From Phaeobacter sp. 22II1-1F12B (GTDB taxonomy: Bacteria; Pseudomonadota; Alphaproteobacteria; Rhodobacterales; Rhodobacteraceae), in NCBI RefSeq assembly GCF_002210165.1, contig NZ_AQQP01000017.1:1-64000 (forward strand): a stretch of 64,000 nucleotides of DNA, given 5' to 3'. The notes beneath the pieces are model-generated. The model worked only from the letters and a program-made list of their open reading frames with translations. It was not told where the DNA came from and made no database searches. Shown here piece after piece: positions 1-10,480 of the stretch; positions within the stretch are counted from its first letter, which is position 1, and every line of letters begins with the position of its first letter. A program made the position numbers and the translations under genes.

Positions 1-289
1 TAGCATCGGAGCCAACACAAGTTTAGACGGCCGCCCCCGGAGGTTTACGCTGCTACCGTGAAACGGGCGACTCCGGCTCTGGAAAATAGCGAAGCTCTCC
101 AACATGCCGAGGCGGCGCGACCGGGGTCGCATCCACGGAAAAAACGTTCTCTGCGGCGAAAAATGCGTGCCCAATCGTGATAGTTCCGTAACGATCGAGA
201 ACGCCTCACAAACTCTGCTGCGCAAGATTATGGGCAAATCGCGCAAACTTATGGGGACCGCGCAATGTTATGCGCGATCCTACAGCTGT
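1..289. other. Non-coding region downstream of gyrB
   Basis: I recognise no gene here. A plus-strand open frame from 104 runs into the antisense of the gyrB 3' end and looks like a high-GC shadow. Just before the gyrB stop lie three tandem imperfect repeats (see the separate entry). No uridine-tailed hairpin is visible, so where gyrB transcription ends is not clear. Confidence 0.5.
220..280. repeat. Three tandem imperfect repeats, core GCGCAANNTTATG
   Basis: Units begin at 220, 241 and 260 (21, 19 and 21 bases). Each starts GCGCAA, has two variable bases, then TTATG followed by a G/C-rich tail. They lie 10-70 bases beyond the gyrB stop codon. The arrangement is iteron-like, or a set of adjacent operators for a gene to the left of the window. 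The function is inferred only. Confidence 0.5.
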
Positions 290-2722
<2,433 letters not shown>

Positions 2723-2846
2723 TCATTTTGCGATTTTATACCGGGTTCTGGGGGGATTGTCACGGGCTGACCACAATATTTGGTGTATCTCCGGAGGTCA
2801 CGGCACGCCTTTGCTGATGGTCGATTCAGGTGCGGTCATCGCGTGG

Positions 2847-2917
2847 CGGGGGCTCTGCCCCCGATGCCCGTTCCGGGCATCTCCCCCGGGATATTTTCTG
2901 ACCCAAAGAAGGGGGAA
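2847..2917. repeat. REP-like intergenic element between recF and gyrB (copy 1)
   Basis: The element has three parts. The first is a perfect hairpin, CGGGGG-CTCT-type (2847-2863, GGGGGC/GCCCCC arms). The second is a hairpin with arms GATGCCCG/CGGGCATC at 2863-2881. The third is a tail, GGGATATTTT, then ACCCAAAGAAGGGGGAA up to 2917. The tail recurs in reverse orientation just upstream of recF (4042-4075). From memory, similar hairpin-plus-tail elements are common between genes in Rhodobacteraceae; that comparison was not run. Confidence 0.7.
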
Positions 2918-2926
2918 GTGAGCGAT

Positions 2927-4039
2927 TTAGGCTGGGTTTTGCAGGGCGACGCCGGTGGCTTCCGAGACATGCAGGTGTTGTGCCCGCGATTCCAGTTCGG
3001 TGAAGAGTTCAGCGCCGGTGCCGGTCATCCAGGCCTGGGTCCCGAGCGCGCATATTTCTTCGTAAAGCGCGGCGCGGCGATCGGAATCGAGATGGGCGGC
3101 GATTTCGTCGAGAAGCAGGATGGGCGGCGCGCCGATCTGTCGCGACAGCGCGCGCCCGTTGGCGAGGATGAGCGATACGAGCAGCGCCTTTTGTTCGCCG
3201 GTCGAGCAGTCCTTTGCCTCGATCTCTTTTTCGGCGTAGACGGCGTGGAGATCGGTTCTGTGCGGTCCCACCAGTGTCCGCCCAGCGGCCATGTCACGGA
3301 ACCGGCTTTCCGCAATGGCCTCGGCAAGATCCGTGGCACATTCCGGCATGCCGCCTTCGGACTGGATGAGATCGAGAGCCGCCGCTGGAAAAAGCGTTGT
3401 GCCATCCTGTTGCGCGGCTTCGAGTTTCAAAAGCGTGTCCCGGCGGTTGCGATGGATCATCGCGCCTGCCTCCGCCATCTGCCGTTCCAGCGCCATGTAC
3501 CAATGGGGATCGCGCACCATGTCCTTGAGCAGCCGGTTGCGTTCCCGCATGGCTTTTTCGTAATCGAGAACGATCTGGGCATGGCCGGGATCAAAGCTCA
3601 GCACGGCCCGGTCGAGAAACCGTCTGCGCCCTTCGGCGCCTTCGATCCAGAGCCGATCCATGGCCGGGATAAGCCACAGTACCCTTACGATCTGGCCAAG
3701 GGCGACCTGGTTTGCCTGCTTGTCGTCTATCCTGACCTGCCGAGCGGCCCCGTTTTCAGACCATGTCCTGATTTCGTGGGCGGCGCCGCCGGAGACGACA
3801 TCGGCATTCAACTGCCATCCGATCGGATCGGGACGGCGGGCCATGTCGCTTGCGCTGGCGCGGCGCAGCCCGCGACCGGGAGAGAGCATCGACAATGCCT
3901 CGAGGATATTCGTCTTTCCGGCCCCGTTTGTCCCGAAAATCGCGACCGGGCGTTCGTCGACATGGATTCTGGCAATCTTGTGGGACCGGAAGTGCGACAG
4001 GGTCAGGGAGGTCACTGCCAGTGGCTTTTCGGGCGCCAT
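2927..4039 (-). CDS. recF: DNA replication and repair protein RecF
   Basis: SMC-like ATPase that loads RecA at single-strand gaps with RecO and RecR. The 370 residues match the family. Walker A is GTNGAGKTN (about residues 36-44). The ABC-type Walker B/D-loop is LLLDEIAAHLD near 315, preceded by the signature STGEQKALL near 285. It lies 50 bases downstream of dnaN in the classical dnaA-dnaN-recF-gyrB order. The purine-rich AAGAAGGGGGAAGGG directly before the ATG serves as ribosome binding site and belongs to a repeat that recurs after the gene. Confidence 0.96.
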   Translation of the reverse strand: MAPEKPLAVTSLTLSHFRSHKIARIHVDERPVAIFGTNGAGKTNILEALSMLSPGRGLRRASASDMARRPDPIGWQLNADVVSGGAAHEIRTWSENGAARQVRIDDKQANQVALGQIVRVLWLIPAMDRLWIEGAEGRRRFLDRAVLSFDPGHAQIVLDYEKAMRERNRLLKDMVRDPHWYMALERQMAEAGAMIHRNRRDTLLKLEAAQQDGTTLFPAAALDLIQSEGGMPECATDLAEAIAESRFRDMAAGRTLVGPHRTDLHAVYAEKEIEAKDCSTGEQKALLVSLILANGRALSRQIGAPPILLLDEIAAHLDSDRRAALYEEICALGTQAWMTGTGAELFTELESRAQHLHVSEATGVALQNPA

Positions 4040-4041
4040 CC

Positions 4042-4075
4042 CTTCCCCCTTCTTTGGGTCTTAAAATATCCCCGC
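4042..4075. repeat. Inverted copy of the ATATTTT/CCCAAAGAAGGGGG element upstream of recF (copy 2)
   Basis: On the minus strand this reads GGGGATATTTT, two bases, then GACCCAAAGAAGGGGGAA, nearly the same as the tail at 2885-2917 on the plus strand. The two copies therefore form an inverted pair enclosing recF. The G/A-rich end overlaps the recF ribosome binding site. Confidence 0.75.
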
Positions 4076-4089
4076 CGGAGGCAAAAGCT

Positions 4090-5208
4090 TTAGACGCGCA
4101 TCGGCATGACGACGTAGACTGCGCTCTGATCGGTTCCTTCGCGCATCAGCGTCGGATCGCCTGCCGAATTGAACATGAAAACGGCGTTCTCACGGTCTAC
4201 CTGGCTTGCGATTTCAAGCAGGTATTTCGCGTTGAAGCCGATTTCGAGGCGCTCGTCGGAATAGGCCACGGCAAGCTCTTCCTCGGCAGCGCCGCTGTCG
4301 GGCGCGTTTACCGAAAGGACCAGACGGTCTTCTTCCAGCTGCAGTTTCACAGCGCGCGAGCGTTCGGAGGAAACGGTGGCGACACGGTCGACGGCCTTGG
4401 CGAAATCGGCCGCGTCGACTTCGAGGCGGCGGGTGTTGCCCTGCGGGATAACGCGCGTGTAATCGGGGAATGTTCCGTCGATGACCTTGGAGGTCAGCGT
4501 GATGTCGGGCGTTGCAAAGCGGACCTTGGTTTCCGAAACCGAGACCGCGATTTCCATGTCGTCTTCGTCCAGCAGCTTGCGCAACTCGCCCACGGTCTTG
4601 CGGGGAACGATCACGCCGGGCATCTGTTCGGCACCTGCGGGCAGCGGGGCATCAATCCGGGCGAGGCGGTGGCCGTCGGTCGCGACGCAACGCAGCGCTT
4701 TGCCGTCTTCGCTATCGGCCACGTGCATATAGACGCCGTTCAGGTAGTACCGGGTCTCTTCGGTCGAGATGGCGAATTTCGACTTGTCGAACAGGCGGCG
4801 CAGCACCTCGGCCTTGGCGGAAAAGTTGGAATCGTATTCCGAGGTCGCCATGACCGGGAAATCTTCTTTCGGCAGCGTTGCCAGTGAAAAGTTCGACCGG
4901 CCTGCTTCGACCGTCAAACGGCCTGCGGCGGTGTCGGCGTTCAGGCTGACAAGGGCGCCGTCTGGCAGCTTTCGCACGATTTCATGCAGGGTCGTAGCGG
5001 CCACGGTGGTCGCCCCGGCGCGTTCAACCTGAGCAACGGCCTTGTCCACGACTTCGATATCGAGGTCGGTGGCGCGGAAATAGACAGAGTCACCTTCGGC
5101 TTCGATCAGCACGTTGGCGAGGATCGGAATGGTGTTGCGGCGCTCGACAACCGATTGCGCCTGAGACACGGCCTTGAGCAATGTGCCACGTTCGATGCTG
5201 AATTTCAT
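4090..5208 (-). CDS. dnaN: DNA polymerase III subunit beta (sliding clamp)
   Basis: Ring-shaped processivity clamp that tethers polymerase III and binds MutS, ligase and Hda. The 372 residues carry three clamp domains: N-terminal MKFSIERGTLLKAVSQAQSVVERRNTIPILANV, with the typical C-terminal MPMRV end that lies at the peptide-binding pocket. It is 250 bases downstream of dnaA, so it probably also has its own promoter, and is followed by recF. No anomalies seen. Confidence 0.98.
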   Translation of the reverse strand: MKFSIERGTLLKAVSQAQSVVERRNTIPILANVLIEAEGDSVYFRATDLDIEVVDKAVAQVERAGATTVAATTLHEIVRKLPDGALVSLNADTAAGRLTVEAGRSNFSLATLPKEDFPVMATSEYDSNFSAKAEVLRRLFDKSKFAISTEETRYYLNGVYMHVADSEDGKALRCVATDGHRLARIDAPLPAGAEQMPGVIVPRKTVGELRKLLDEDDMEIAVSVSETKVRFATPDITLTSKVIDGTFPDYTRVIPQGNTRRLEVDAADFAKAVDRVATVSSERSRAVKLQLEEDRLVLSVNAPDSGAAEEELAVAYSDERLEIGFNAKYLLEIASQVDRENAVFMFNSAGDPTLMREGTDQSAVYVVMPMRV

Positions 5209-5429
5209 GTCCTTCGATCCTCTGCAAAGGCCGGGAAGGGCAAGTTAGCGGTTTGGCCCCCCGGCACAAGGCCTTTCCTGAGTTTGTCTGTTGTATAGGA
5301 AAGGGCGTCAAGGGGGGCAGCGGTGCGATTGCGGGCCAGTATGGCCAAATCGCAAACATTCTGCGGCGTTACCGCGAATTTGCCTGCCCTGACGCGTGTA
5401 TATAGTCGTATGTTTGTAGTCTTTTGCAT

Positions 5430-5456
5430 ATGCCCCGGCGCGGGCCGGGGCCTGCA
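5430..5456 (-). other. GC-rich stem-loop between dnaA and dnaN
   Basis: The arms GCCCCGGC and GCCGGGGC with a short loop lie just past the dnaA stop, flanked by complementary TTTGCA/TGCAAA bases. On the minus strand there is no uridine run after it, so it is more likely a transcript-stabilising or attenuating hairpin than a classical terminator. Confidence 0.45.
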
Positions 5457-5458
5457 AA

Positions 5459-6853
5459 TCAGGCTTCGAGCGCGCGACGCAGCATTTCAACATCTTCGGC
5501 GATCTGTCCGTCGGATGCCTTGAGCTCTTCGATGCGACGCACGCCGTGCATGACGGTGGTGTGGTCGCGACCGCCGAAACGGCGGCCGATCTCGGGCAGA
5601 GACCGGCTGGTCAGCTGCTTGCAGAGGTACATCGCCACCTGGCGCGGGCGCGCGTAAGAGCGCAGGCGCTTTGGGCCGATGATGTCCGAGAGGCGGATGT
5701 TGTAATACTCCGAGACCTTGCGCTGGATTTCCTCGACGGTGATCTTGCGTTCCGAGGCGCGCAAAACATCGGCGAGACAGTCCTGAGTCAGTTCCATGTC
5801 GATCTCGCGACCGACGAGCGAGGCGAAGGCGAAGAGGCGGGTCAGCGCGCCTTCGAGCACACGCACGTTGGTCGAGATGCGATGGGCGAGGAATTCCAGC
5901 ACGCCATCGCTGACTTCGAGTCCGGGGTAGGTTTTACGGTAGTTGTCGAGCTTCGACTGGAGGATGCCGAGGCGCAGCTCGTAATCGGTCGGATGCAGAT
6001 CGACGACGAGACCACATTGCAGGCGTGACTGGACGCGGTCTTCGAGATCCTTGATTTCACCCGGGGCACGGTCGGCAGAAATGATGATCTGCTTGTTCTG
6101 GTCGACCAGCGCGTTGAAGGTGTGGAAGAATTCTTCCTGCGTGCTGTCCTTGCCGGCGATGAACTGCACGTCGTCGACCATCAGCACGTCGACCGAGCGG
6201 AACATGTGTTTGAAATCCATCATCTTGCGTTCGCGCAGGGCCTGGACAAAGCGGTACATAAACTGTTCGGCCGATAAGTATAGCACGTTCAGCTCGGGCT
6301 GACGAGTCCGTAGTTCCCAGGCGATGGCGTGCATGAGGTGCGTTTTACCAAGGCCGACACCGCCGTATAGAACCAGCGGGTTGAAGGTGACGGGACCGCC
6401 TTCGCTGACGCGGCGCGCGGCGGCATGGGCCAGCTCGTTCGGCTTGCCGACGACAAAGTTGTCAAATGTGAACCGGGCGTCCAGCGGCGCGGTGCCGAAT
6501 TCGGGAGCCTGATCGTCCGAGGTCGTCACAGCAGCAGGCTGGGCCGACTGCGCGACCGCAGAATCTACAGGCTTGGCGCGCTGCTCTGCTGCGGCCCGGC
6601 GTTTGGGCGAATTGGCCGGCACCTGAAACTGGATGCGCTGAACGTCCTCCCCACAGGAGTTCAGCTCGTACAGGATCAGGTCGGAAAAGTTCTGGCCAAC
6701 ATAGTTGCCCATGAAGTTTGTCGGCACATGAAAGACGGCGACGCCGTCGTTCACATCCGAAAATTCAAGCGGTTCGATCCACGTAGTATAGTTGTTCTGA
6801 CCTACCGTCTTGAGCAGCTTTTGTCTGAGTTGTCCCCATTCTTCTTTTCTCAT
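5459..6853 (-). CDS. dnaA: Chromosomal replication initiator protein DnaA
   Basis: AAA+ ATPase that binds and melts the origin. From the chosen ATG (residues MRKEEWGQLRQKLLKTVGQ) it is 464 residues, the normal size. Visible motifs are Walker A GGVGLGKTH, Walker B VLMVDDVQF, the sensor region and the domain IV DNA-binding signature GRRFGGRDHTTVMHG near the C-terminus. The start at 6853 has GAGG 5 bases upstream. An in-frame ATG at 6886 (MASKFGMHEAQ) has an equally good AGAGG, so 11 extra residues are possible. The open frame extends to 7009 without further similarity. dnaN follows. Confidence 0.96.
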   Translation of the reverse strand: MRKEEWGQLRQKLLKTVGQNNYTTWIEPLEFSDVNDGVAVFHVPTNFMGNYVGQNFSDLILYELNSCGEDVQRIQFQVPANSPKRRAAAEQRAKPVDSAVAQSAQPAAVTTSDDQAPEFGTAPLDARFTFDNFVVGKPNELAHAAARRVSEGGPVTFNPLVLYGGVGLGKTHLMHAIAWELRTRQPELNVLYLSAEQFMYRFVQALRERKMMDFKHMFRSVDVLMVDDVQFIAGKDSTQEEFFHTFNALVDQNKQIIISADRAPGEIKDLEDRVQSRLQCGLVVDLHPTDYELRLGILQSKLDNYRKTYPGLEVSDGVLEFLAHRISTNVRVLEGALTRLFAFASLVGREIDMELTQDCLADVLRASERKITVEEIQRKVSEYYNIRLSDIIGPKRLRSYARPRQVAMYLCKQLTSRSLPEIGRRFGGRDHTTVMHGVRRIEELKASDGQIAEDVEMLRRALEA

Positions 6854-7424
6854 CTGTGCCTCATGCATCCCAAATTTCGAGGCCATTCGACCTCTTATAT
6901 CTTCTTGACCGGCGCAGAAACCGGCGGGACTCATGCACAAGCGGGGACACCGCTGCCAAACGCTGACAGCGCGTCGTCGTCGTCTTATTGCGTCCATGAC
7001 AACAAGCAAACCGAACCCGTCCGCCCAACACTGGACGGGTCATAACCGGTGCAATCATCGACGCACTATTTTACACGACAGGGTCACAAAAACGATGGGC
7101 AGCCATCGTTCATGACACACTGAAACAGTCGGATAAAATCCGTCAGTTCAGTTGCGTTTCCGGCTTTTTTGACCCGTTGCAGACTGGGCCTTGGTCCGGA
7201 AACAACCTGTCCCCCCAAGCATATGAATCGCTCGCTTAGTGGTAGCAATTCTGACGGCAGACCGGCAACGAAACTATGTTATTGACTCGCTCTTTTCTCG
7301 GCAGAGAATCTCTTGCCCATGCGGAAACCGGCGAAACCTTTCCGGGGGCAAAAAAGGCGCTGCCGACGGCAACGCCTTAATGTCATTAATTTTTCACAAA
7401 AACTTGAACGGTTGTCCGCTCAAC
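6854..7424. other. dnaA-rpsT intergenic region, no gene; inverted repeats
   Basis: About 570 bases without a credible gene. It contains the rpsT terminator at its right end and two perfect 8-bp inverted repeats upstream of dnaA: ACCCGTCC/GGACGGGT (7015-7022 and 7033-7040) and AACGATGG/CCATCGTT (7091-7098 and 7103-7110). Only one sequence fits the relaxed DnaA-box pattern TTWTNCACA (7390-7398), so I do not call an origin here. It must contain the dnaA promoter, which I could not place. Confidence 0.6.
7350..7378 (-). terminator. Rho-independent terminator of rpsT
   Basis: On the minus strand, an 11-bp stem AAGGCGTTGCC / GGCAGCGCCTT (one G-U pair) with a 3-base loop is followed by a run of T residues. 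It lies about 50 bases past the rpsT stop codon. Confidence 0.85.
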
Positions 7425-7688
7425 TCAGCCGAGAGCTTTTACGCGGCTCGAAAGACGGGACATCTTCCGGGAGGCTGTGTTTTTGTGCAACACCCCTTTG
7501 GTGACGCCGCGCATCAGCTCGGGCTGAGCGGCGCGCAGGGCTGCAATTGCCGCATCTTTGTTACCGGAAGCGATCGCTTCCTCGACTTTGCGGAGGTAGG
7601 TGCGAATCCGCGAACGACGGGCTTTGTTGACGGTAAAGCGCGATTCGTTCTGACGGGCGCGTTTCTTGGACTGCGGTGTATTGGCCAT
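7425..7688 (-). CDS. rpsT: 30S ribosomal protein S20
   Basis: Primary 16S rRNA-binding protein of the small subunit. The 87 residues are basic and alanine-rich. The N-terminus [15 protein letters not shown] and the C-terminal [19 protein letters not shown] are typical. Its own terminator follows. The leader contains an inverted repeat CGGGACG/CGTCCCG (7705-7711, 7733-7739), which could take part in autogenous control. The position next to dnaA is the usual alphaproteobacterial arrangement. Confidence 0.98.
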   Translation of the reverse strand: MANTPQSKKRARQNESRFTVNKARRSRIRTYLRKVEEAIASGNKDAAIAALRAAQPELMRGVTKGVLHKNTASRKMSRLSSRVKALG

Positions 7689-7921
7689 GTCGGCTCCCTC
7701 ACATCGGGACGGTTGAAATCAAAAGCGCAAAACGTCCCGACACCGGGTTTTCATCGACCGGTCGAATCCTGCCAGAGCGGGCATCACGCGCATGTATCGG
7801 CGGCGTATAGGTCAGTTTTACGGGAAAGGAAAGCCATTTTCGCGACGGGCGCGGCGCCGGCAGGGCAGGGCGAGGTCGTGGACCGGGCGGATGCCGGGGA
7901 CGGCTATGCGCCCCCGGTCGA

Positions 7922-8698
7922 TTACTTGTCGCGGAACTGCGGTTGCCGCTTTTCGAGGAAGGCACCCATGCCTTCTTTTTGATCTTCGGTCGCGAACATC
8001 GAGTGGAACAGGCGGCGTTCGAACAGAATGCCTTCGCGCAGCGTGGTCTCGTAGGACCGGTTGACCGCTTCTTTGGCAGCAAGGATGGTCGGCAGCGATT
8101 TCTCCGAGATCTTGTCGGCGGCGGACATCGCCTCTTCCATCAGCTTCTTGGCAGGCACGACCCGGCTGACCAGGTTGGCACGTTCCGCTTCCTCGGCTGT
8201 CATGAAACGCCCGGTGAGGTTCATGTCCATCGACTTGGACTTGCCGACATAGCGTGTGAGACGCTGGGTGCCGCCGATCCCGGCGATGACGCCGAGGTTG
8301 ATTTCGGGCTGGCCAAACTTGGCGGTGTCGGCGGCGATGATGAAATCGCAGGCCATCGCCAGTTCACATCCGCCCCCAAGCGCATAGCCGGCAACGGCGG
8401 CGATGATGGGCTTGCGGATCGCGAGGATTCGGTCGCTGGTATCGGCGAACAGGTTCTCGCTGTAGACATCCGCAAAGCTCTTTTCGGACATCTCCTTGAT
8501 ATCCGCCCCGGCAGCAAATGCCTTTTCCGAGCCGGTTATGACGATGCAGCGCACCTTATCATTGCCATCGGCCTCTTCCAGCGCATCGCATAGCTCGCCC
8601 AGCAGCTGAGTGTTCAGCGCATTCAGGGCGTCCGGGCGATTGAGGCGTATCAGGCAGATGTGGTCTTCTGTAGCGACGGTAATCGTCTCAAAGGCCAT
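7922..8698 (-). CDS. Enoyl-CoA hydratase
   Basis: Crotonase-fold enzyme that hydrates trans-2-enoyl-CoA in beta-oxidation. The 258 residues from the chosen ATG equal the usual length. The oxyanion-hole motif [11 protein letters not shown] and the second signature [18 protein letters not shown], with the catalytic glutamates in GGGCELA and FGQPEINLG, are visible. An alternative ATG at 8713 (adding MKARF) has a better GGA-containing ribosome site, and the frame stays open to 8755. It lies upstream of rpsT on the same strand, 233 bases away, as in many Rhodobacterales. Confidence 0.93.
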   Translation of the reverse strand: MAFETITVATEDHICLIRLNRPDALNALNTQLLGELCDALEEADGNDKVRCIVITGSEKAFAAGADIKEMSEKSFADVYSENLFADTSDRILAIRKPIIAAVAGYALGGGCELAMACDFIIAADTAKFGQPEINLGVIAGIGGTQRLTRYVGKSKSMDMNLTGRFMTAEEAERANLVSRVVPAKKLMEEAMSAADKISEKSLPTILAAKEAVNRSYETTLREGILFERRLFHSMFATEDQKEGMGAFLEKRQPQFRDK

Positions 8699-8761
8699 GA
8701 ATCTTGCTTTCATTGTTCCGTTGTGAACCCGAGCCTTACCATTTGAAGCAATCACTTCAAG

Positions 8762-9613
8762 CTATCTTTGGCATTGCGCACAGAAGAACGACGATCTTCC
8801 CGATTGCACGATTCGCTGCACATTTGAGCGACAATCGGGGGTGCGGCAGGGTTGGCCTTCGCGTCCGTAGACGTCGAAGGAATGTTGAAAATATCCAAGT
8901 TCTCCATCGGCTTGGCGGAAATCGCGCAGCGAGGAACCGCCTGCCTGAATGGCATCCGTCAGCACCTGCCGGATGATCGGAACAAGCGCGCCGACACGCG
9001 CGGCAGAGATTTTACCGGCTTTTCGGCGGGGTGAAATTCCGGCACGGAAAAGCGCCTCGCAGACATAGATATTGCCCAGTCCCGCGACAATGCGCTGGTC
9101 GAGCAGGGCCGATTTGACCGGTGTGTTGCGCCCGTGAAACGCCTTGATGAGATGTGCTTCGTGGAAATCGTTGCCCAGCGGTTCGGGGCCGAGCACCGCA
9201 AGCAGCTTGTGGGATTCGGCGCTGGCGGTGTCCATCAGGTCCATCGCGCCAAAGCGGCGCGGGTCGTTGAAGGTGATCCGCGCGCCATTCTCCATATGCA
9301 GCACCACATGGTCGTGTTTTTCCGGCATCGGGTGTTCATGCACGAACCGGCCCAACGGATCGCCCGACACCATCATCCGACCCGACATGCCCAGATGCAC
9401 CAGCAGCGTCTCGCCCGAGCTCAGGTCGGCGAGGATGTATTTCGACCGCCGCCGCAGCCGTTCGACGCGTTTGCCCGACAGCCGCACGGCCATATCCGGC
9501 GGAAATGGCCAGCGCAGGTCGGGCCGGTTGACCTCGGCGCGGGCGATGATTTCGCCCTCCATCACGGGGGCAAGGCCGCGACGGACTGTCTCTACCTCTG
9601 GCAATTCGGGCAT
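8762..9613 (-). CDS. mutM: Bifunctional DNA-formamidopyrimidine glycosylase/AP lyase (Fpg)
   Basis: Base-excision repair enzyme that removes 8-oxoguanine and formamidopyrimidines. The start is fixed by the mature N-terminus [13 protein letters not shown]: the proline after Met is the Schiff-base nucleophile and the following Glu is catalytic. It has 283 residues. The C-terminal zinc finger has CRTPDC and CAQCQR cysteine pairs, with QSGRSSFFC between. The open frame begins earlier, at 9694, but those residues are not part of the family. It is divergent from ubiE, 86 bases away. Confidence 0.96.
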   Translation of the reverse strand: MPELPEVETVRRGLAPVMEGEIIARAEVNRPDLRWPFPPDMAVRLSGKRVERLRRRSKYILADLSSGETLLVHLGMSGRMMVSGDPLGRFVHEHPMPEKHDHVVLHMENGARITFNDPRRFGAMDLMDTASAESHKLLAVLGPEPLGNDFHEAHLIKAFHGRNTPVKSALLDQRIVAGLGNIYVCEALFRAGISPRRKAGKISAARVGALVPIIRQVLTDAIQAGGSSLRDFRQADGELGYFQHSFDVYGREGQPCRTPDCRSNVQRIVQSGRSSFFCAQCQR

Positions 9614-9699
9614 GGTGCTCTTTCTTCTGGCAAGGGGGCGCATTGTGCCGCCCGGCAACGCCCTATAACAAGGGCCAAACTTTAGCGGCGACAAGACCC

Positions 9700-10452
9700 A
9701 TGACAGACGAAACCGACAAAACCACCCATTTCGGACGCGAGACCATCCCCGAGGGCGACAAGGCCGGGCGGGTGCAGGGCGTCTTTAACTCGGTCGCCAG
9801 CAAGTACGACATCATGAATGACGTGATGAGCGTGGGCATCCACCGGGTCTGGAAAGACGCGATGATGGACTGGCTTGCTCCGCGTCCCGGCCAGAGGCTG
9901 CTCGACGTGGCGGGCGGTACGGGCGATATATCCTTCCGCTTTCTCAAGCGGGCCGGACATGGGCATGCCACGGTGCTTGACCTGACCGAGCCGATGCTGG
10001 TGGAAGGGCGCAAGCGCGCCGAGGCCGAGAGCATGGCCGACAGCCTTGACTGGGTGGTGGGCGATGCGATGGCGCTGCCTTTCGAGAACAACACCTTTGA
10101 CGTCTACACGATCAGTTTCGGCATCCGGAACGTGACCCGCCCGCAAGAGGCGCTGAACGAGGCGTTCCGCGTGCTAAAGCCGGGCGGACGGCTGATGGTG
10201 CTGGAGTTCAGCCAGTTGCCGAATGACGGGCTGCAAAAGCTCTATGACCTCTACAGTTTCAACGTCATCCCGCGCATGGGCCAAATGATTGCCGGGGATC
10301 GCGACAGCTACCAATATCTTGTCGAATCGATCCGCAACTTTCCGGATCAGGAGACATTCCTGTCGATGGTCCGCTCGGCAGGATTCGAGCAGGCGAAGTA
10401 CCGGAACCTCAGCATGGGAATCGCGGCGCTGCATTCGGGGTGGAAGATCTGA
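9700..10452 (+). CDS. ubiE: Ubiquinone/menaquinone biosynthesis C-methyltransferase UbiE
   Basis: SAM-dependent methyltransferase for C-methylation of 2-methoxy-6-polyprenyl-1,4-benzoquinol in ubiquinone synthesis. It has 250 residues. The family signature [14 protein letters not shown] is near residue 30, SAM motif I is [13 protein letters not shown], and [11 protein letters not shown] and [14 protein letters not shown] follow. The start was chosen at [11 protein letters not shown] because upstream residues are not conserved-looking. ubiB follows after 28 bases, so they are probably co-transcribed. Confidence 0.96.
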   Translation: MTDETDKTTHFGRETIPEGDKAGRVQGVFNSVASKYDIMNDVMSVGIHRVWKDAMMDWLAPRPGQRLLDVAGGTGDISFRFLKRAGHGHATVLDLTEPMLVEGRKRAEAESMADSLDWVVGDAMALPFENNTFDVYTISFGIRNVTRPQEALNEAFRVLKPGGRLMVLEFSQLPNDGLQKLYDLYSFNVIPRMGQMIAGDRDSYQYLVESIRNFPDQETFLSMVRSAGFEQAKYRNLSMGIAALHSGWKI

Positions 10453-10480
10453 TGAGCCTGGCTGATCTGGTGGCTGCCTG

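Noticed and set aside
6854-7424. Chromosomal origin of replication
   Set aside because: Only one relaxed DnaA-box match and no AT-rich unwinding element; proximity to dnaA is not enough in alphaproteobacteria.
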